A model generated the notes under the pieces. That model saw only the letters and a list, made by a program, of their open reading frames with translations. It had not been told where the DNA came from and ran no database searches. A stretch of 64,000 nucleotides of DNA from Pacificimonas sp963710205 (GTDB lineage: Bacteria > Pseudomonadota > Alphaproteobacteria > Sphingomonadales > Sphingomonadaceae): the NCBI GenBank assembly GCA_963710205.1, contig CAVPZG010000006.1, forward strand, positions 372,001 to 436,000. The letters run 5' to 3'. Every line of letters begins with the position of its first letter. Position 1 is the first letter of the stretch. A program made the position numbers and the translations under genes. Below are positions 1 to 10,085 of this stretch, one piece after another.

Positions 1-132
1 TTGAAGCGAGCAATGTCTTTTGCCGTGGCTCGATCTGTTTGAGCCGTAACCCGGGCAAATGTGCATGGCACGGTTCTCAAGTGATGATTTTCACGTTATT
101 ATGAGCACATCATGTCACGGGGAGGGCTGTTC
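1..132. other. intergenic leader of the first M24 gene
   Basis: No coding region is supported here. A CACGT motif lies at 92-96. A strong Shine-Dalgarno stretch (GGGGAGGG) at about 119-126 sits six bases before the GTG at 133, which decides the start of the next gene over the ATG at 112. Confidence 0.4.
92..103 (+). promoter_or_regulatory. candidate operator CACGTNNNNATG (site 1)
   Basis: CACGT is followed four bases later by ATG. The same arrangement occurs upstream of marR (13504) and of the DUF3830 operon (14133). It lies about 40 bases upstream of the likely GTG start of the first M24 gene. Assignment to the local MarR protein is inference. Confidence 0.3.
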
Positions 133-1518
133 GTGCAGAAGGTTTTCGCAAGCGTCTTTATTTGCATCATGATGGCGATGCTGTTTTCTACTGCCAGCGC
201 CGCGGCAACGCGTGCACCGGCTGACACCATGCCCGCAATTCTCGACTTGCGTGAGCGTGCGGCGATTGAAGAAAGATGGCGCGCAGAGCGACTGGAATCA
301 TTTCTCCCTAGCCTGATGCGCAGGGAGAAAACCGATCTCTGGTTGCTTGTCGCCGGTGAATATAATGAAGACCCTGTCGTCGAAACGATGCTGCCGCCGA
401 CTTGGTTGACGGCAAGGCGGCGGACCATTCTGATGTTTCATGACCGCGGCGCCGCAGGTGTCGAAAAGATGGCCTTTGCCCGCTATCCTGTCGCCGGATT
501 TGAAAGTGGCTGGAACCCGGAAGAACAACCGGACCAATGGGCGGCGGTGGCGGCAGCGATCAGCGCCCGCGACCCCCGCACCATCGCCGTCAATATGGCC
601 GAGCATTTTCCGCTGGCGGACGGCCTGTCGGCCAGTCACCTTGCCGCGCTGAAGCGGGCACTGCCTGGCAGTCTGGGCAGCCGCATCATGGCAAATCAGA
701 ACCTGGCCATTGGCTGGCTTGAGCACCGCACGGCATCCGAGATCGCGACCTACCCGATACTGTCCTGGATCACCCATGCGATCATAGAAGAGGCATTTTC
801 GGAAAGGGTGATTACGCCGGGCGTCACAACGTCCGACGATGTGGTCTGGTGGCTGCGGAACCGCGTTAACGGGCTTGGCCTAGATACGTGGTTTCAGCCG
901 AGCGTGGCGATCCAGCGTGCGGATGGTGGACAATTTTCCGTGCAGCAAATGGGTCACCGAGGCGACAGTGTCATCATGCCTGGCGACATGCTGCATACGG
1001 ACTTCGGTATCTCCTACCTGGGCCTCAAGACCGATGTGCAGCGGCTGGCCTATGTGCGCCAGGCCGGCGAAAGCGGAGCGCCGCAGGGATTGAAGGACGG
1101 CCTTGCCAAAATGAACCAGGTCAAGGACGCCGTGCTTGCCGAAATCAGGTCTGGGCTCAGCGGCGATCAGATTCTGTCGGCAGCGCGCAAGCATGTCGAA
1201 CGCGCAGGCATTGATGGTACGATCTACACGCATGCCATTGGATATCACGGACATGGCGCGGGCACATGGATTGGCGCCTGGGAAGACCAGAGCGGCGTTC
1301 CGTTCATTGGCGAACAGATCATTCAACCGCGAACGGCGTGGTCAATCGAGCTGAACGCGCAGCATGAGGTTCCTGAGTGGCAGAACCAGAAGGTGCGTTT
1401 CATGTTCGAAGAGAACGGATTCCTGGACGAAAATGACCGTTTTCGATTTTTGGACGGCAGCCAGAATGAATTCATTCTTATCCCCCGCACCGGAAGATCA
1501 GCCGGAGGCGAGGAATGA
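133..1518 (+). CDS. secreted M24-family metallopeptidase (Xaa-Pro aminopeptidase-like)
   Basis: The product has the M24 pita-bread fold, which hydrolyses peptide or other C-N bonds using two metals. From the GTG at 133 the five canonical metal ligands can be placed: Asp290 and Asp301 (D-x10-D), His372 in GYHGHGAG, Glu406 in SIELN and Glu426. An N-terminal hydrophobic segment ending in TASAAA suggests a signal peptide and periplasmic location. The reading frame extends to an ATG at 112, but only the GTG at 133 has a good ribosome binding site. The stop overlaps the start of the M20 gene as ATGA, so the two are co-transcribed. It is paralogous to the proteins at 2789 and 11843. The true substrate is unknown; M24 also contains creatinase-type and ectoine hydrolases. 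Confidence 0.85.
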   Translation: MQKVFASVFICIMMAMLFSTASAAATRAPADTMPAILDLRERAAIEERWRAERLESFLPSLMRREKTDLWLLVAGEYNEDPVVETMLPPTWLTARRRTILMFHDRGAAGVEKMAFARYPVAGFESGWNPEEQPDQWAAVAAAISARDPRTIAVNMAEHFPLADGLSASHLAALKRALPGSLGSRIMANQNLAIGWLEHRTASEIATYPILSWITHAIIEEAFSERVITPGVTTSDDVVWWLRNRVNGLGLDTWFQPSVAIQRADGGQFSVQQMGHRGDSVIMPGDMLHTDFGISYLGLKTDVQRLAYVRQAGESGAPQGLKDGLAKMNQVKDAVLAEIRSGLSGDQILSAARKHVERAGIDGTIYTHAIGYHGHGAGTWIGAWEDQSGVPFIGEQIIQPRTAWSIELNAQHEVPEWQNQKVRFMFEENGFLDENDRFRFLDGSQNEFILIPRTGRSAGGEE

Positions 1519-2792
1519 CTTATTTCGTTTCTGCTGTCAGGTGCTGCACGGCGGCTGTCATGCTGTTTCTGGCTTCCGCGGCGGCGACGGCTATGGAACT
1601 TCCCGAAATCATCGGTCAGAAACCGGCCCTGGACCGCCTGCAGGAAAATCGCGGCGAGGCAGTCGAGCTTCTGATCGATATTGGCAGCATCATCTCGCCG
1701 TCTGGTGAGGAGCATGAGCGTGCGGCCCGCGTTGCGAAGGAAATGCGCGCCATTGGTTTGACGGGCGTGGAGATTACCGCGTCACCCAATGTGATCGGTA
1801 CAATCAGGGGCCGGACGGACAACCCGGCACTCGTTTTTGTATCGACGCTCGATGATCTGGCCACTGTCGCCGACCACCAGCGCGCGGGCGGCATTCCCCT
1901 GAAAGCCACTGCCGACAGAGTGACGGGACCCGGGTCGAACACGTCGCTTACCACGGCGGCGATGCTTGCCGCGGCGCGCGCGCTTGTGGAAAGCGGGTTT
2001 CAGCCCGAATCGGATATCGTCTTCGCCGCTGTCGCGCAGGAGGAAACCGGTCTGACCGGGATGCGCGATCTTTACGAGCGCCTCGGCGCGCGGGCGGCGG
2101 CATATGTGGACATATTGGGCGACGCAGACACGATCAGCTATGGCGCACTCGGGATTCACTGGTGGAAAGTGATGGCCGACGGTCCGGCCGGACATACACT
2201 GCGTGGCGGCCTGCCGAACGTAAACCAGGCGATTGCCCGCGCCGTGGACCGGATTTTCAATCTGCCCGACGCCGACGACGCAACGCGCATGACCCGCATC
2301 AATGTGGCCGTCCTGAACAGCGGCAAGGTGTTCAATCACAAACCCGCCAGCGGCTGGTTTTCGCTCGATATCCGTTCGCTGGACGCAGAAAGGATCGCAG
2401 CCATCGAATCCGATGTGGATGTGATCCTGGAAGCGGTTGGGAGGGAAACCGGCATTGAAATGACCAGGGAAGCTGTAAACCTTGTGCCAGGCGGACAAAT
2501 CGAAGGTGCCCTTGAAAGCCCGCTGGTGCGCTGGTCTCAGGCCATCGCGTTTTCGGAAGGAAAGGCGGCGCGCCTGAATGATGCCGGGTCCGCAAATCTC
2601 AATATCGCCATTGCCGGCGGCACTCCGGCCATAGGCCTTGGCGGAGAGCGCGGCGGAGAGCGAGGGCAGCCGGGCGAATGGGCGTCGATACCGGTCTTGC
2701 ATGCCACGGCGCGTCATGTGCTTCTGCTCGCCTTGGCCATGAACAGCGATCTGTCGCCGCCGCCAGTCACGCACAACCAGCAGGAACCCTAG
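1515..2792 (+). CDS. secreted M20-family hydrolase with altered metal-site motifs
   Basis: A 425-residue protein of the M20 peptidase/acylase fold with a signal peptide (hydrophobic stretch to about residue 27). The AQEETG acidic pair is intact. The usual HxD motif reads STLDD, so the metal-binding His appears replaced, and the usual GRGxxDxKGG stretch reads GPGSNTSLTT, so the bridging Asp is not obvious. It may use a different metal arrangement or have lost activity. It overlaps the upstream M24 gene by four bases (ATGA). Its TAG stop lies in a CTAG palindrome shared with the stop of the convergent M24 gene at 2789, leaving no space between the two transcription units. Confidence 0.8.
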   Translation: MTYFVSAVRCCTAAVMLFLASAAATAMELPEIIGQKPALDRLQENRGEAVELLIDIGSIISPSGEEHERAARVAKEMRAIGLTGVEITASPNVIGTIRGRTDNPALVFVSTLDDLATVADHQRAGGIPLKATADRVTGPGSNTSLTTAAMLAAARALVESGFQPESDIVFAAVAQEETGLTGMRDLYERLGARAAAYVDILGDADTISYGALGIHWWKVMADGPAGHTLRGGLPNVNQAIARAVDRIFNLPDADDATRMTRINVAVLNSGKVFNHKPASGWFSLDIRSLDAERIAAIESDVDVILEAVGRETGIEMTREAVNLVPGGQIEGALESPLVRWSQAIAFSEGKAARLNDAGSANLNIAIAGGTPAIGLGGERGGERGQPGEWASIPVLHATARHVLLLALAMNSDLSPPPVTHNQQEP

Positions 2793-4159
2793 TTGCGGTT
2801 TCCTATGAGATGGAAACGCGTCTGGCGGCCATCGATATAGGTGACAGTCTCACCATCGAAAAACGCGTCCTCTTCCGATTTGAAATCAACCATCTGTCCA
2901 TCCCATTCCGGCACGGGCTGCGTCGCCTTCAGTTCGATGGACCAGGCGATATTGGCACGAAGCGGATATTCCCCGCGCGGGACGAACACCTGCTCCTCCG
3001 ACAACCCGATGGAACTGCCCGCCCCGTGGCCGTGATAACCGATCGGGTGCGAATAGATGGTTGGATTCAGGCCCTCCGCGACGGCAATCTTGCGGGCACG
3101 GGCCAGAATCTCGTTGCCGGTCCTGCCGACAGCGAAGTTCGACGTCACGGCATCCTGAACGCGGTTATTGGCGGCAAGCCCTGCCTTCAACCCGGCAGGT
3201 GCATCATTCTCACCGTCGCGCAGGACATAGGCTACATGCTGGGTATCGGTGTTCAGGTCCATATATACGACGCCGAAGTCGACGCGCAGCATGTCACCCT
3301 TCTCAATCACGGTATCGACAGCGCGCATCACGCCCTCGACGCCCCGGCGCGTTACCTCGACGGAGGGATGAAACCACGATCCCAGCCCAAGGTCATGCAC
3401 GCGCTGGCGGTACCACCATACCAGATCGTGATTGGTCGTCTTGCCGGGCGTGATCACATTCGACGAGAAGCCCTCTCCGATGATCGCGTGCGCCATGCGG
3501 ACCGCTTGTCGGTAGGTCTCCATCTCCGCGTCGGTTCGCGTTTCCAGCCAACCGACCGCGAGGGGATATCCGGAAACGATACGGCCGCGAAAATCGGCGG
3601 GTAGCGCAGCGATCATGTCATCATACTGGCTTTTCGTCATGCCATCGGCAAAGGCGGTCAGCGAGGAGACGTTGACGGCGATGGACCTTGGATCGCGCGC
3701 CTTGATGATTTCGGTCAGACGCGCCCACTGGTCCGGCTGCGCGTCCATGTCCCAGCTGCCTTCGAACAGGTCGCCCATGCCATGTTTGCTGATCACGAGA
3801 CGCTCGACAGGCTTGCCCTCGCCGGGATCGTAAAACACCAAGATGGTGCGACGGCGCGCACGCAGACTGGTCGCGTTCAGCATGGTCGCGACCACCGGAT
3901 CTTCCATATATTCGCGCGCCACCAGAACCCACATATCGATGCCGTTTTCACGCAGCAGCGAGGGCACGACCGTCGTGAACCTTTCCATCAGCCAGGCATC
4001 GTGAATATCGGCCTGCGCGCGAAGCGGCAGAATTTCAGGAAGGGCGGGCGACATGCTCGCTTCGCCCTGATCGGGAACATAGCCATCGGGGACCTGCGCC
4101 GATGCCGCCGATGCCAAGGCCATTCCCGCCAGGGCGGCGGGCATGAATCGTCCAGTCAT
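2789..4159 (-). CDS. secreted M24-family metallopeptidase
   Basis: About 456 residues, a close paralogue of the proteins at 133 and 11843. The M24 pattern is visible: RVDFGVVYMDLNTDTQH carries both Asp ligands, then GYHGHGAGSSIG (His), WSIELK and FKSEED (Glu). The frame opens to 4318, but that includes out-of-family residues; ATG 4159 lies seven bases after AGGAG and is followed by a good signal peptide ending in ASAASAQ. ATG 4165 is too close to the ribosome binding site. It is the last gene of the six-gene minus-strand operon, 23 bases after the Tat-exported M24 gene. Substrate unknown. Confidence 0.85.
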   Translation of the reverse strand: MTGRFMPAALAGMALASAASAQVPDGYVPDQGEASMSPALPEILPLRAQADIHDAWLMERFTTVVPSLLRENGIDMWVLVAREYMEDPVVATMLNATSLRARRRTILVFYDPGEGKPVERLVISKHGMGDLFEGSWDMDAQPDQWARLTEIIKARDPRSIAVNVSSLTAFADGMTKSQYDDMIAALPADFRGRIVSGYPLAVGWLETRTDAEMETYRQAVRMAHAIIGEGFSSNVITPGKTTNHDLVWWYRQRVHDLGLGSWFHPSVEVTRRGVEGVMRAVDTVIEKGDMLRVDFGVVYMDLNTDTQHVAYVLRDGENDAPAGLKAGLAANNRVQDAVTSNFAVGRTGNEILARARKIAVAEGLNPTIYSHPIGYHGHGAGSSIGLSEEQVFVPRGEYPLRANIAWSIELKATQPVPEWDGQMVDFKSEEDAFFDGETVTYIDGRQTRFHLIGNRN

Positions 4160-4182
4160 GAACATGCTCCTGTTCTCACCAG

Positions 4183-5439
4183 TCAGGCGAAGGGCTCGTC
4201 GATCGACGGCGGCGGTTGCGAGAAATATTTCGGACCATCCGCGGTTATGTAGAAACAGTCTTCCAGCCGCACGCCAAAAGAGCCTGGCACATAAAGTCCC
4301 GGCTCGTTGGAGAAACACATTCCCGGCTCAAGCGGGCGTGTTTCGCCATGCACCAGGTTGATGGGTTCATGCACGTCCATGCCAATGCCGTGGCCGGTGC
4401 GGTGCGGCAGGCCGGGCGTTGCATAGCCTGGACCATAGCCCAGCGTTTCGTAATAGCCCCGCACGGCATCGTCGACGCGGCCGGCAGGGACGCCCGGTTG
4501 TGCCGTCTCCATGACGATTTGCTGGCCGCGGTGCACCTCCTGCCAGATACGCCGCTGGTCAGCGCCCGGCTCGCCGAATACCAGTGTCCGGGAAATGTCA
4601 GAGCGATAACCGTCGACTGTACAGCCGCAGTCCATCAATATGGTTATGCCCGGTGCGACATTTTCCGGAATTTTCGACCCGTGCGGCAGCGCGCTGCCCT
4701 TGCCGATCTGTATGCCGCCCGACGGCGAGCTCGCGCCCCTCGCAACCATTTCCGCACTCATGATCTTGAAGATGTCGCCTGACGACATTCCCGGCGCAAT
4801 CTGCGGTCCTGTCGCACGGTATGCGGCAATGGTAATGTCAGAGGCATGCTGCATCAGCGCGAGTTCGCTTTCCGATTTCAGCATGCGGAGCGTGTTGACG
4901 ATGCCAGCGGCGGAGCGGACCTCCAGATCAGGCTGCAACGACCGCAGTCCGTCAATGGCAAAGAACCGCACGGTTTCATCGACACCCACAGGCCTGGCCA
5001 GCAGATTATGTTTTCGCATCCAGTCGATGATCAACTGGCTGGGGCTTTCATCCTCCTGCCAGACCCGAACATTACCGGGCACGGCCAGCATTTCGCGGAT
5101 CGACGGTTCCTCGAAACCGGGCGTGACAATCATCAGATCGCCGTCCGCCGACATGACGAGCGCGGTCAGGCGTTCGCTACGCCACCACTCGATGCCGGTG
5201 AAATAGGTCAGCGACGACCCCGCCTCGACCAGCAGCGTACCGATCCCCTGCTCGATCATCATCTGACGCGCGCGCTCCAGCCGCTGCAGTCGCTCCTCCC
5301 GGGTAATCGCGGGAGGCCGCTTGCCCATTGCGCCTGACGGGCCGCTTTGTGCTGCCGCCTTCATGGCTCCGCCGCCCAGAGCGAATGCTGTCGTAGCCGC
5401 CGCTGTCATGCCAAATAATTCGCGCCGTCCTATCGTCAT
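4183..5439 (-). CDS. Tat-exported M24-family peptidase (Xaa-Pro dipeptidase type)
   Basis: A 418-residue protein with a twin-arginine-like leader (GRRELF then an Ala-rich stretch), so it is probably folded, with metals, before export. Metal ligands follow the classic prolidase pattern: MDCGCTVDGYRSDISRT (two Asp), HRTGHGIG (His), SNEPG and VRLEDC (two Glu). It is clearly different from the three other M24 paralogues here, which have GYHGHGAG and Sec-type leaders, so the locus encodes two M24 subtypes. It lies 14 bases downstream of the M20 gene and 23 upstream of the next M24 gene in the same operon. Confidence 0.88.
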   Translation of the reverse strand: MTIGRRELFGMTAAATTAFALGGGAMKAAAQSGPSGAMGKRPPAITREERLQRLERARQMMIEQGIGTLLVEAGSSLTYFTGIEWWRSERLTALVMSADGDLMIVTPGFEEPSIREMLAVPGNVRVWQEDESPSQLIIDWMRKHNLLARPVGVDETVRFFAIDGLRSLQPDLEVRSAAGIVNTLRMLKSESELALMQHASDITIAAYRATGPQIAPGMSSGDIFKIMSAEMVARGASSPSGGIQIGKGSALPHGSKIPENVAPGITILMDCGCTVDGYRSDISRTLVFGEPGADQRRIWQEVHRGQQIVMETAQPGVPAGRVDDAVRGYYETLGYGPGYATPGLPHRTGHGIGMDVHEPINLVHGETRPLEPGMCFSNEPGLYVPGSFGVRLEDCFYITADGPKYFSQPPPSIDEPFA

Positions 5440-5453
5440 GGTCCCCCCGATTA

Positions 5454-6888
5454 TTAACCTGCCGCGTCCGCTTCCGACACCTTGCGCAGTAATGTGTCCC
5501 AGTAATTCAGTTCGTTGTAAAAGGACTCGAGTGGGACGCGTTCGTCAATTCCATGCGCCCGGCTGTCCTCCGGACGGCGCAGGGCAAGACTGCCCGCACC
5601 GTAGGTGGGAATCCCGGCGTTGCGATATTCCCGCCCATCGGTCCCGCCGGCGGACATGCTCGGCTCCACGGTAGCCCCGGGATAGTTGGAGCGGACGGTG
5701 GCGCGCAGCAGCTCGAACAGTTTCGGCCGGACGGGCGAGACAGGGCTTTCGACCGGCTCGCCATCGACCTGAACCGAAATAGTCTCATTTCCGATCGCGG
5801 CCTCCAGGTCGGCCTTGACCTGCGCGACGGTCGTGCCGGGAAATATCCGGCAGTTGACCGTCGCTGTTGCATTTTGCGGCAGCGCGTTCGGCGCGTTGCC
5901 AGCGTCGAGCATGGTCGCAACACAGGTGGTCGACAATATATTGGTATGTTCAGGCGTTCTCTCGACCACATCGCGGGCCGCGGCGTCGGCGGGATCTTCC
6001 ATCAGGGTTCTCAGCGCCTCCGCCTAGTTCACCGCCCTCGGCCCCCGCCAGACGGGCGACGGTACCCCGCGTAATCTCATTGAACATGATCGGGAATTCC
6101 AGCGCCTCGATCGCCAGGAGTGCCCTTGCGAGGTCATAGATCGCATTGTCGGGGCGCGGCGCGGAACTGTGCCCGCCGCGGTTGCTGGCGGAAACGAAAA
6201 AGGTCGCAAAGGTCTTTTCGGCGGACTGGATGCTGAAGGTGTATTTCCCATCCTCGACCGCTCCCGACCCGGCGTCCGAATTGAGCGCGAATTCGGCTTC
6301 CCTGACCCAGGGGTGTCCGGTGAGCGCGCGTGTCGAGACCATGCCCGATTCCTCGTCACCCGAAAAGGCGATGAGAAGCGTGCGCTCGGGTTTGAATCCT
6401 TCGCGTTTCAGGCGGGCGAATGTGGTTGTAACGGCGGCAATGCCAGCCTTGTTGTCGACCGCGCCGCGGCCATACAGATAGCCGTCCTTCTCGGTCGGCA
6501 CATAGGGGTCCGTCTCCCAGTTTTCCGGCAGCGCATCGACGACGTCCATGTGGCCTAGGATAGCGATCGGCTTCAGCGCGGGATTGCTGCCCTCGTAACG
6601 CACGACCAGTCCCGCGATGGTTTCGCCGGCCTTTTCCATTTCGACGATCTGGATATCGTCGGCGCCGAACCCGGCCTCCATCAGCTTCGAGGCGAGCGTC
6701 CTTGCCATGGCGGGAACCTCTCCCTGACCCTGAGCGGTGCGTAGGGAAACGATCTGTTCCAGCGTCTCCCGGGCGGCCGCCCGGTCGCTGTCCGTGACCT
6801 CGGCCGCCATTGCGCTCGTGCCCATACAGGCGACCGCGAGAAGACCGAGCGGCAGCATTTGGATCATCTTCTTGGTGCGAAAACTCAT
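5454..6888 (-). pseudogene. secreted M20-family peptidase, broken by a single-base insertion
   Basis: The N-terminal part (6888 to about 6024) has a signal peptide ending TSAMA, then canonical M20 motifs: GHMDVVDALP, GRGAVDNKAG and the Glu pair in SGDEESG. The C-terminal part (about 6022 to 5454) continues in another frame with the dimerisation and final catalytic regions (SAGGTDGREYRNAGIP). Removing one G at 6023-6024 (CTAGGCGGAG read as CTAGCGGAG) joins them into a 477-residue protein of normal family length. Start ATG 6888 has GGAGAG five bases upstream. Unlike the M20 at 1515, its metal motifs are canonical. It lies in the operon between the TonB receptor and the Tat M24 gene. Sequencing error and true decay cannot be separated from sequence alone. 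Confidence 0.85.
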
Positions 6889-6969
6889 CGCAACTCTCCA
6901 GTTTTGCGGCATGGCGGGATACAAGGGATACGGACCCGCCATGCTGCACCTCGGATCTTTTGACAAATC

Positions 6970-9900
6970 CTAAAAATCGACCGTGGCGCTCATGAACAGA
7001 TAGCGGCCTGTCGCATCGTAGAATTGCGGATAACTGTTGCCGTTACCGCCATCCTCGATCGCTGAAGTCGTGGTCAGCGGCGGATCACGATCAAAGATGT
7101 TGTTGACACCAAGCCGGAAGACCAGGCTTTCGAACACGTCATATGATGCGGCCAGGTCGAAATAGCTTCGTGAGCCGAGTTTGCGGTTCACTTCCGCAAA
7201 ACTGCCATTGAGCGCTGGCTGATCGCTGGTCTGCGCGACCTTCACGCTCGACACATAGCGCCAGGTCAGCGCCAGATCGAAGTCCCACGGCGTGTCCCAA
7301 CTGGTCAGGAACTTGTGCCGCCACTCTGGACGGGGCCGTCCGCAAAGGCCGGCGTAAAGGCCCTTGCACTCGTAAATGTCGGAATCCGGGGAATCGGGCA
7401 GCGGCGTCGTCTTGTAGGAATCGAGATATGTGCCGACCAGATTGAATGCGAGCCCGCCAAGATCGCCTGCGCCGATACCGTCGAGATTGAGCCGGTAATT
7501 GACGGTCAGATCGACGCCGCGCGTCTCGAGTGAACCCGTGTTCACGTTAAACCGGCGGAAAAAGCCCTGTTCGCCCTGCCACAGCGAACCAAAACTGTCG
7601 CGCTGGATCAGGCCGCAGAAGAAATCGTCGCCGCTCGACAGACAGTTGCCCAGTGCAAGGTTGGGATTGACCGACCCCACCAGATCGTCGACCTCGATAT
7701 CGAAATAATCGATGGAGATATTCAGGCCGCTGGCAAAGCTTGGCTGAATGACCGCGCCAAGTGACAGCGTCGTTGCCGTTTCCGGTTGCAGGTCGGGGTT
7801 ACCGCCGATCAGCGAATTGAACTGCCCGGCGGGATTGTCGACGATGCCGCCATATTGCGCCGCCGTCACGCCAGTGCGGGCGCATTGTTCAAAGGATGCA
7901 AACGGTGTCGCACCCGCGCACGGATCGAAGGATCCATCGGCGTTCTGGGTCAGCTCAACCTCGAACAGCGACTGGCTGGAGAAGAGCTCGATCACGTTCG
8001 GAGCGCGTACGGCGCGCTGGTAGCTGCCACGAAAGCGCAGGTCAGGCACGGGCGAGTAGTTGAGCCCCAGCTTGTAGGTGTCGGTTTCGAAGCCGCTGTC
8101 ATAATCGGAGTAGCGGTAGGCCGCCTCGAACGAGAGAAGATCGATACCGGGACGGCTGTCGGCGATCGGGATGACCAGCTCTCCGAACAGTTCCTTGGCC
8201 TCGACGGCGCCCTCGATCGGCAGTTCGGGACTCGCGGCGTTCTGGTAAATTTCGTCGGGATTATAATCGACGGTGTTCTTGCGATATTCCGCACCGAAGG
8301 CAATGCTTACGCCGTCTTCCGACCACGGCAGGATCAAGCCATAATCTTCCAGGCTGCCATCGACGACCGCGACAATGTTGGTCAGCGCCGTATCCCCCTG
8401 GATACTTTTGACCTCCTGCGCATATTGCGTCGCTTCCGCGCTTGCTTCCGTTCCGAAATAATCGAGCGGAGCGCAATTGGGCTCGTCATTTGTGGGGTCG
8501 GCATCAGCATTGATCGCGCAGACGATGTCTCCCGCTGAGTTGCGCACGGCAAAGAAGGCGTTGGCCGTGCGCTCGCGATTGGCATCGCCCCGGAAGGTGC
8601 TGTTCAGCGTGACTTTCGAATAGGATGCAAAGACATCATAGCGAAACGGGCCGACCAGCTCGCCGCGCAGGCCGCCGACCAGGCGATAGGTCTGATGCTG
8701 GATGGCATCCTGACGCGGACCACCCTCTATGTTGCGGCGTGCGACCCGAATGCCGGGAACAACATCGGCTGGTCCCACATAATTCCCGTCGCCATCGTAG
8801 ATGCTGTCCGTCGAACGACCGGTGCTGGTGCAGAGGAAGTTCGCCTGCTGATCGCTGAGGAATGGATTGTCGCAATTGACGCCGCTGATGCCATTCGCGT
8901 CCACGGTGATACCGGCGGCGACCGTTCCGGGCGCGATCTGCGCAATGGAACTGTCCTCCATGAAGTTCACTTCCAGATACGGTTCGAAATTCTCATTGAT
9001 TTCGTAATTTGCGAAGGCACCCAGCGCATAGCGCTCGTCCGGACGCTGGTAATAGTTGAACGGCGCGAAGTTGAAGGTTCTGGTTCCCGCCTCGAACTGT
9101 CCATCCTCGGTAACACGGAACGAAGTGGGCAGACCTTCCACACGCGCTGAGTTTGTCAGGTTGGCTGGTTTGTTCGTGCCGGAACCGCTGCAGGAATATT
9201 CGCTGCCATTGTCGCCCGTCGCCCCGAGGGCGCAGGCGCTGTAGTCGAAATCCTCCTGCAGGATCGGATTGACCTTTCGGTAGGTCGCATAAGCCGTCAC
9301 ATTCCCGCGGCCCTCATCCAGGTTTGCGCCCAGAACGGCTGAATATTCCTGGGTGAAGCCGTTCCAGACCGACTTGTCGGGCTTCGGATAGGCACCCGGC
9401 ACCAGCGCGTCATTCCTGTCGAGCAGGTCGCGCAGCTCATCACGCCCGTTATTGTGCTGTGACACCGACAGATTGGCAGACAGCCGCAGCCCCTCGAAAT
9501 CATCGAGGAGCTTGAAGTTTACGACGCCGGCAATGGCGTCCGAACCATATACGGCGGACGCGCCGCCAGTCAGGACTTCGACCGATTCGATCAGCGGCGT
9601 CGGCACCTGGTTGACGTCGGACGGGATATTCTTTGGCGAACCGTAGGGCAGGCGGCGTCCGTTGACGAGGACCAGGGTGCGGGAGGGCGACAGGCCGCGA
9701 AGATCGACCTGCGCGGTGCCGGTTGCTTCGTTGGAGTTCGCCGCGCCCTGTGCTGCGAAAACCTGCGGCAACTGATTGATCAGGTCTTCCGTGCGTGTTG
9801 TGCCGCGCAGGGAAAACTCTTCCGAGCCCACGGTCGTAATCGGACTGATGCTTTGCAGGTTCGCAGAGCGGATGCGCGACCCCGTGATGACGATCGTATC

Positions 9901-10035
9901 TTCCTGCGCGCCGCCGTCATCCGCGGTCACGGGCAACTGCGTTTCAGCGACCTGCGCGGTCGATGGCACGCTGAGCGCGAAGGCCGCGAAGATCGTGGAA
10001 GACAGAAGCGAAGTTCTCTTGAAATTACTGGTCAT
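6970..10035 (-). CDS. TonB-dependent outer-membrane receptor
   Basis: A 1021-residue TonB-dependent transporter that would bring a substrate across the outer membrane using proton-motive force relayed by TonB. It has a signal peptide (to STAQ near residue 27), a TonB-box-like DTIVITGSRI, a plug domain with TLVLVNGRRLP and GGASAVYGSDAIAGVVNFKL, a long beta-barrel, and a C terminus ending in Phe (FMSATVDF). The frame extends to 10533, but that part is antisense to the hydrolase gene; ATG 10035 starts the proper leader. Its place among secreted peptidases suggests the ligand is a peptide or similar oligomeric compound rather than an iron chelate; that is inference. Confidence 0.93.
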   Translation of the reverse strand: MTSNFKRTSLLSSTIFAAFALSVPSTAQVAETQLPVTADDGGAQEDTIVITGSRIRSANLQSISPITTVGSEEFSLRGTTRTEDLINQLPQVFAAQGAANSNEATGTAQVDLRGLSPSRTLVLVNGRRLPYGSPKNIPSDVNQVPTPLIESVEVLTGGASAVYGSDAIAGVVNFKLLDDFEGLRLSANLSVSQHNNGRDELRDLLDRNDALVPGAYPKPDKSVWNGFTQEYSAVLGANLDEGRGNVTAYATYRKVNPILQEDFDYSACALGATGDNGSEYSCSGSGTNKPANLTNSARVEGLPTSFRVTEDGQFEAGTRTFNFAPFNYYQRPDERYALGAFANYEINENFEPYLEVNFMEDSSIAQIAPGTVAAGITVDANGISGVNCDNPFLSDQQANFLCTSTGRSTDSIYDGDGNYVGPADVVPGIRVARRNIEGGPRQDAIQHQTYRLVGGLRGELVGPFRYDVFASYSKVTLNSTFRGDANRERTANAFFAVRNSAGDIVCAINADADPTNDEPNCAPLDYFGTEASAEATQYAQEVKSIQGDTALTNIVAVVDGSLEDYGLILPWSEDGVSIAFGAEYRKNTVDYNPDEIYQNAASPELPIEGAVEAKELFGELVIPIADSRPGIDLLSFEAAYRYSDYDSGFETDTYKLGLNYSPVPDLRFRGSYQRAVRAPNVIELFSSQSLFEVELTQNADGSFDPCAGATPFASFEQCARTGVTAAQYGGIVDNPAGQFNSLIGGNPDLQPETATTLSLGAVIQPSFASGLNISIDYFDIEVDDLVGSVNPNLALGNCLSSGDDFFCGLIQRDSFGSLWQGEQGFFRRFNVNTGSLETRGVDLTVNYRLNLDGIGAGDLGGLAFNLVGTYLDSYKTTPLPDSPDSDIYECKGLYAGLCGRPRPEWRHKFLTSWDTPWDFDLALTWRYVSSVKVAQTSDQPALNGSFAEVNRKLGSRSYFDLAASYDVFESLVFRLGVNNIFDRDPPLTTTSAIEDGGNGNSYPQFYDATGRYLFMSATVDF

Positions 10036-10085
10036 CACATTTCCCCGGTCATGTGTTGATTGGAAGGGTTCGTCGAAGGCGTCGT

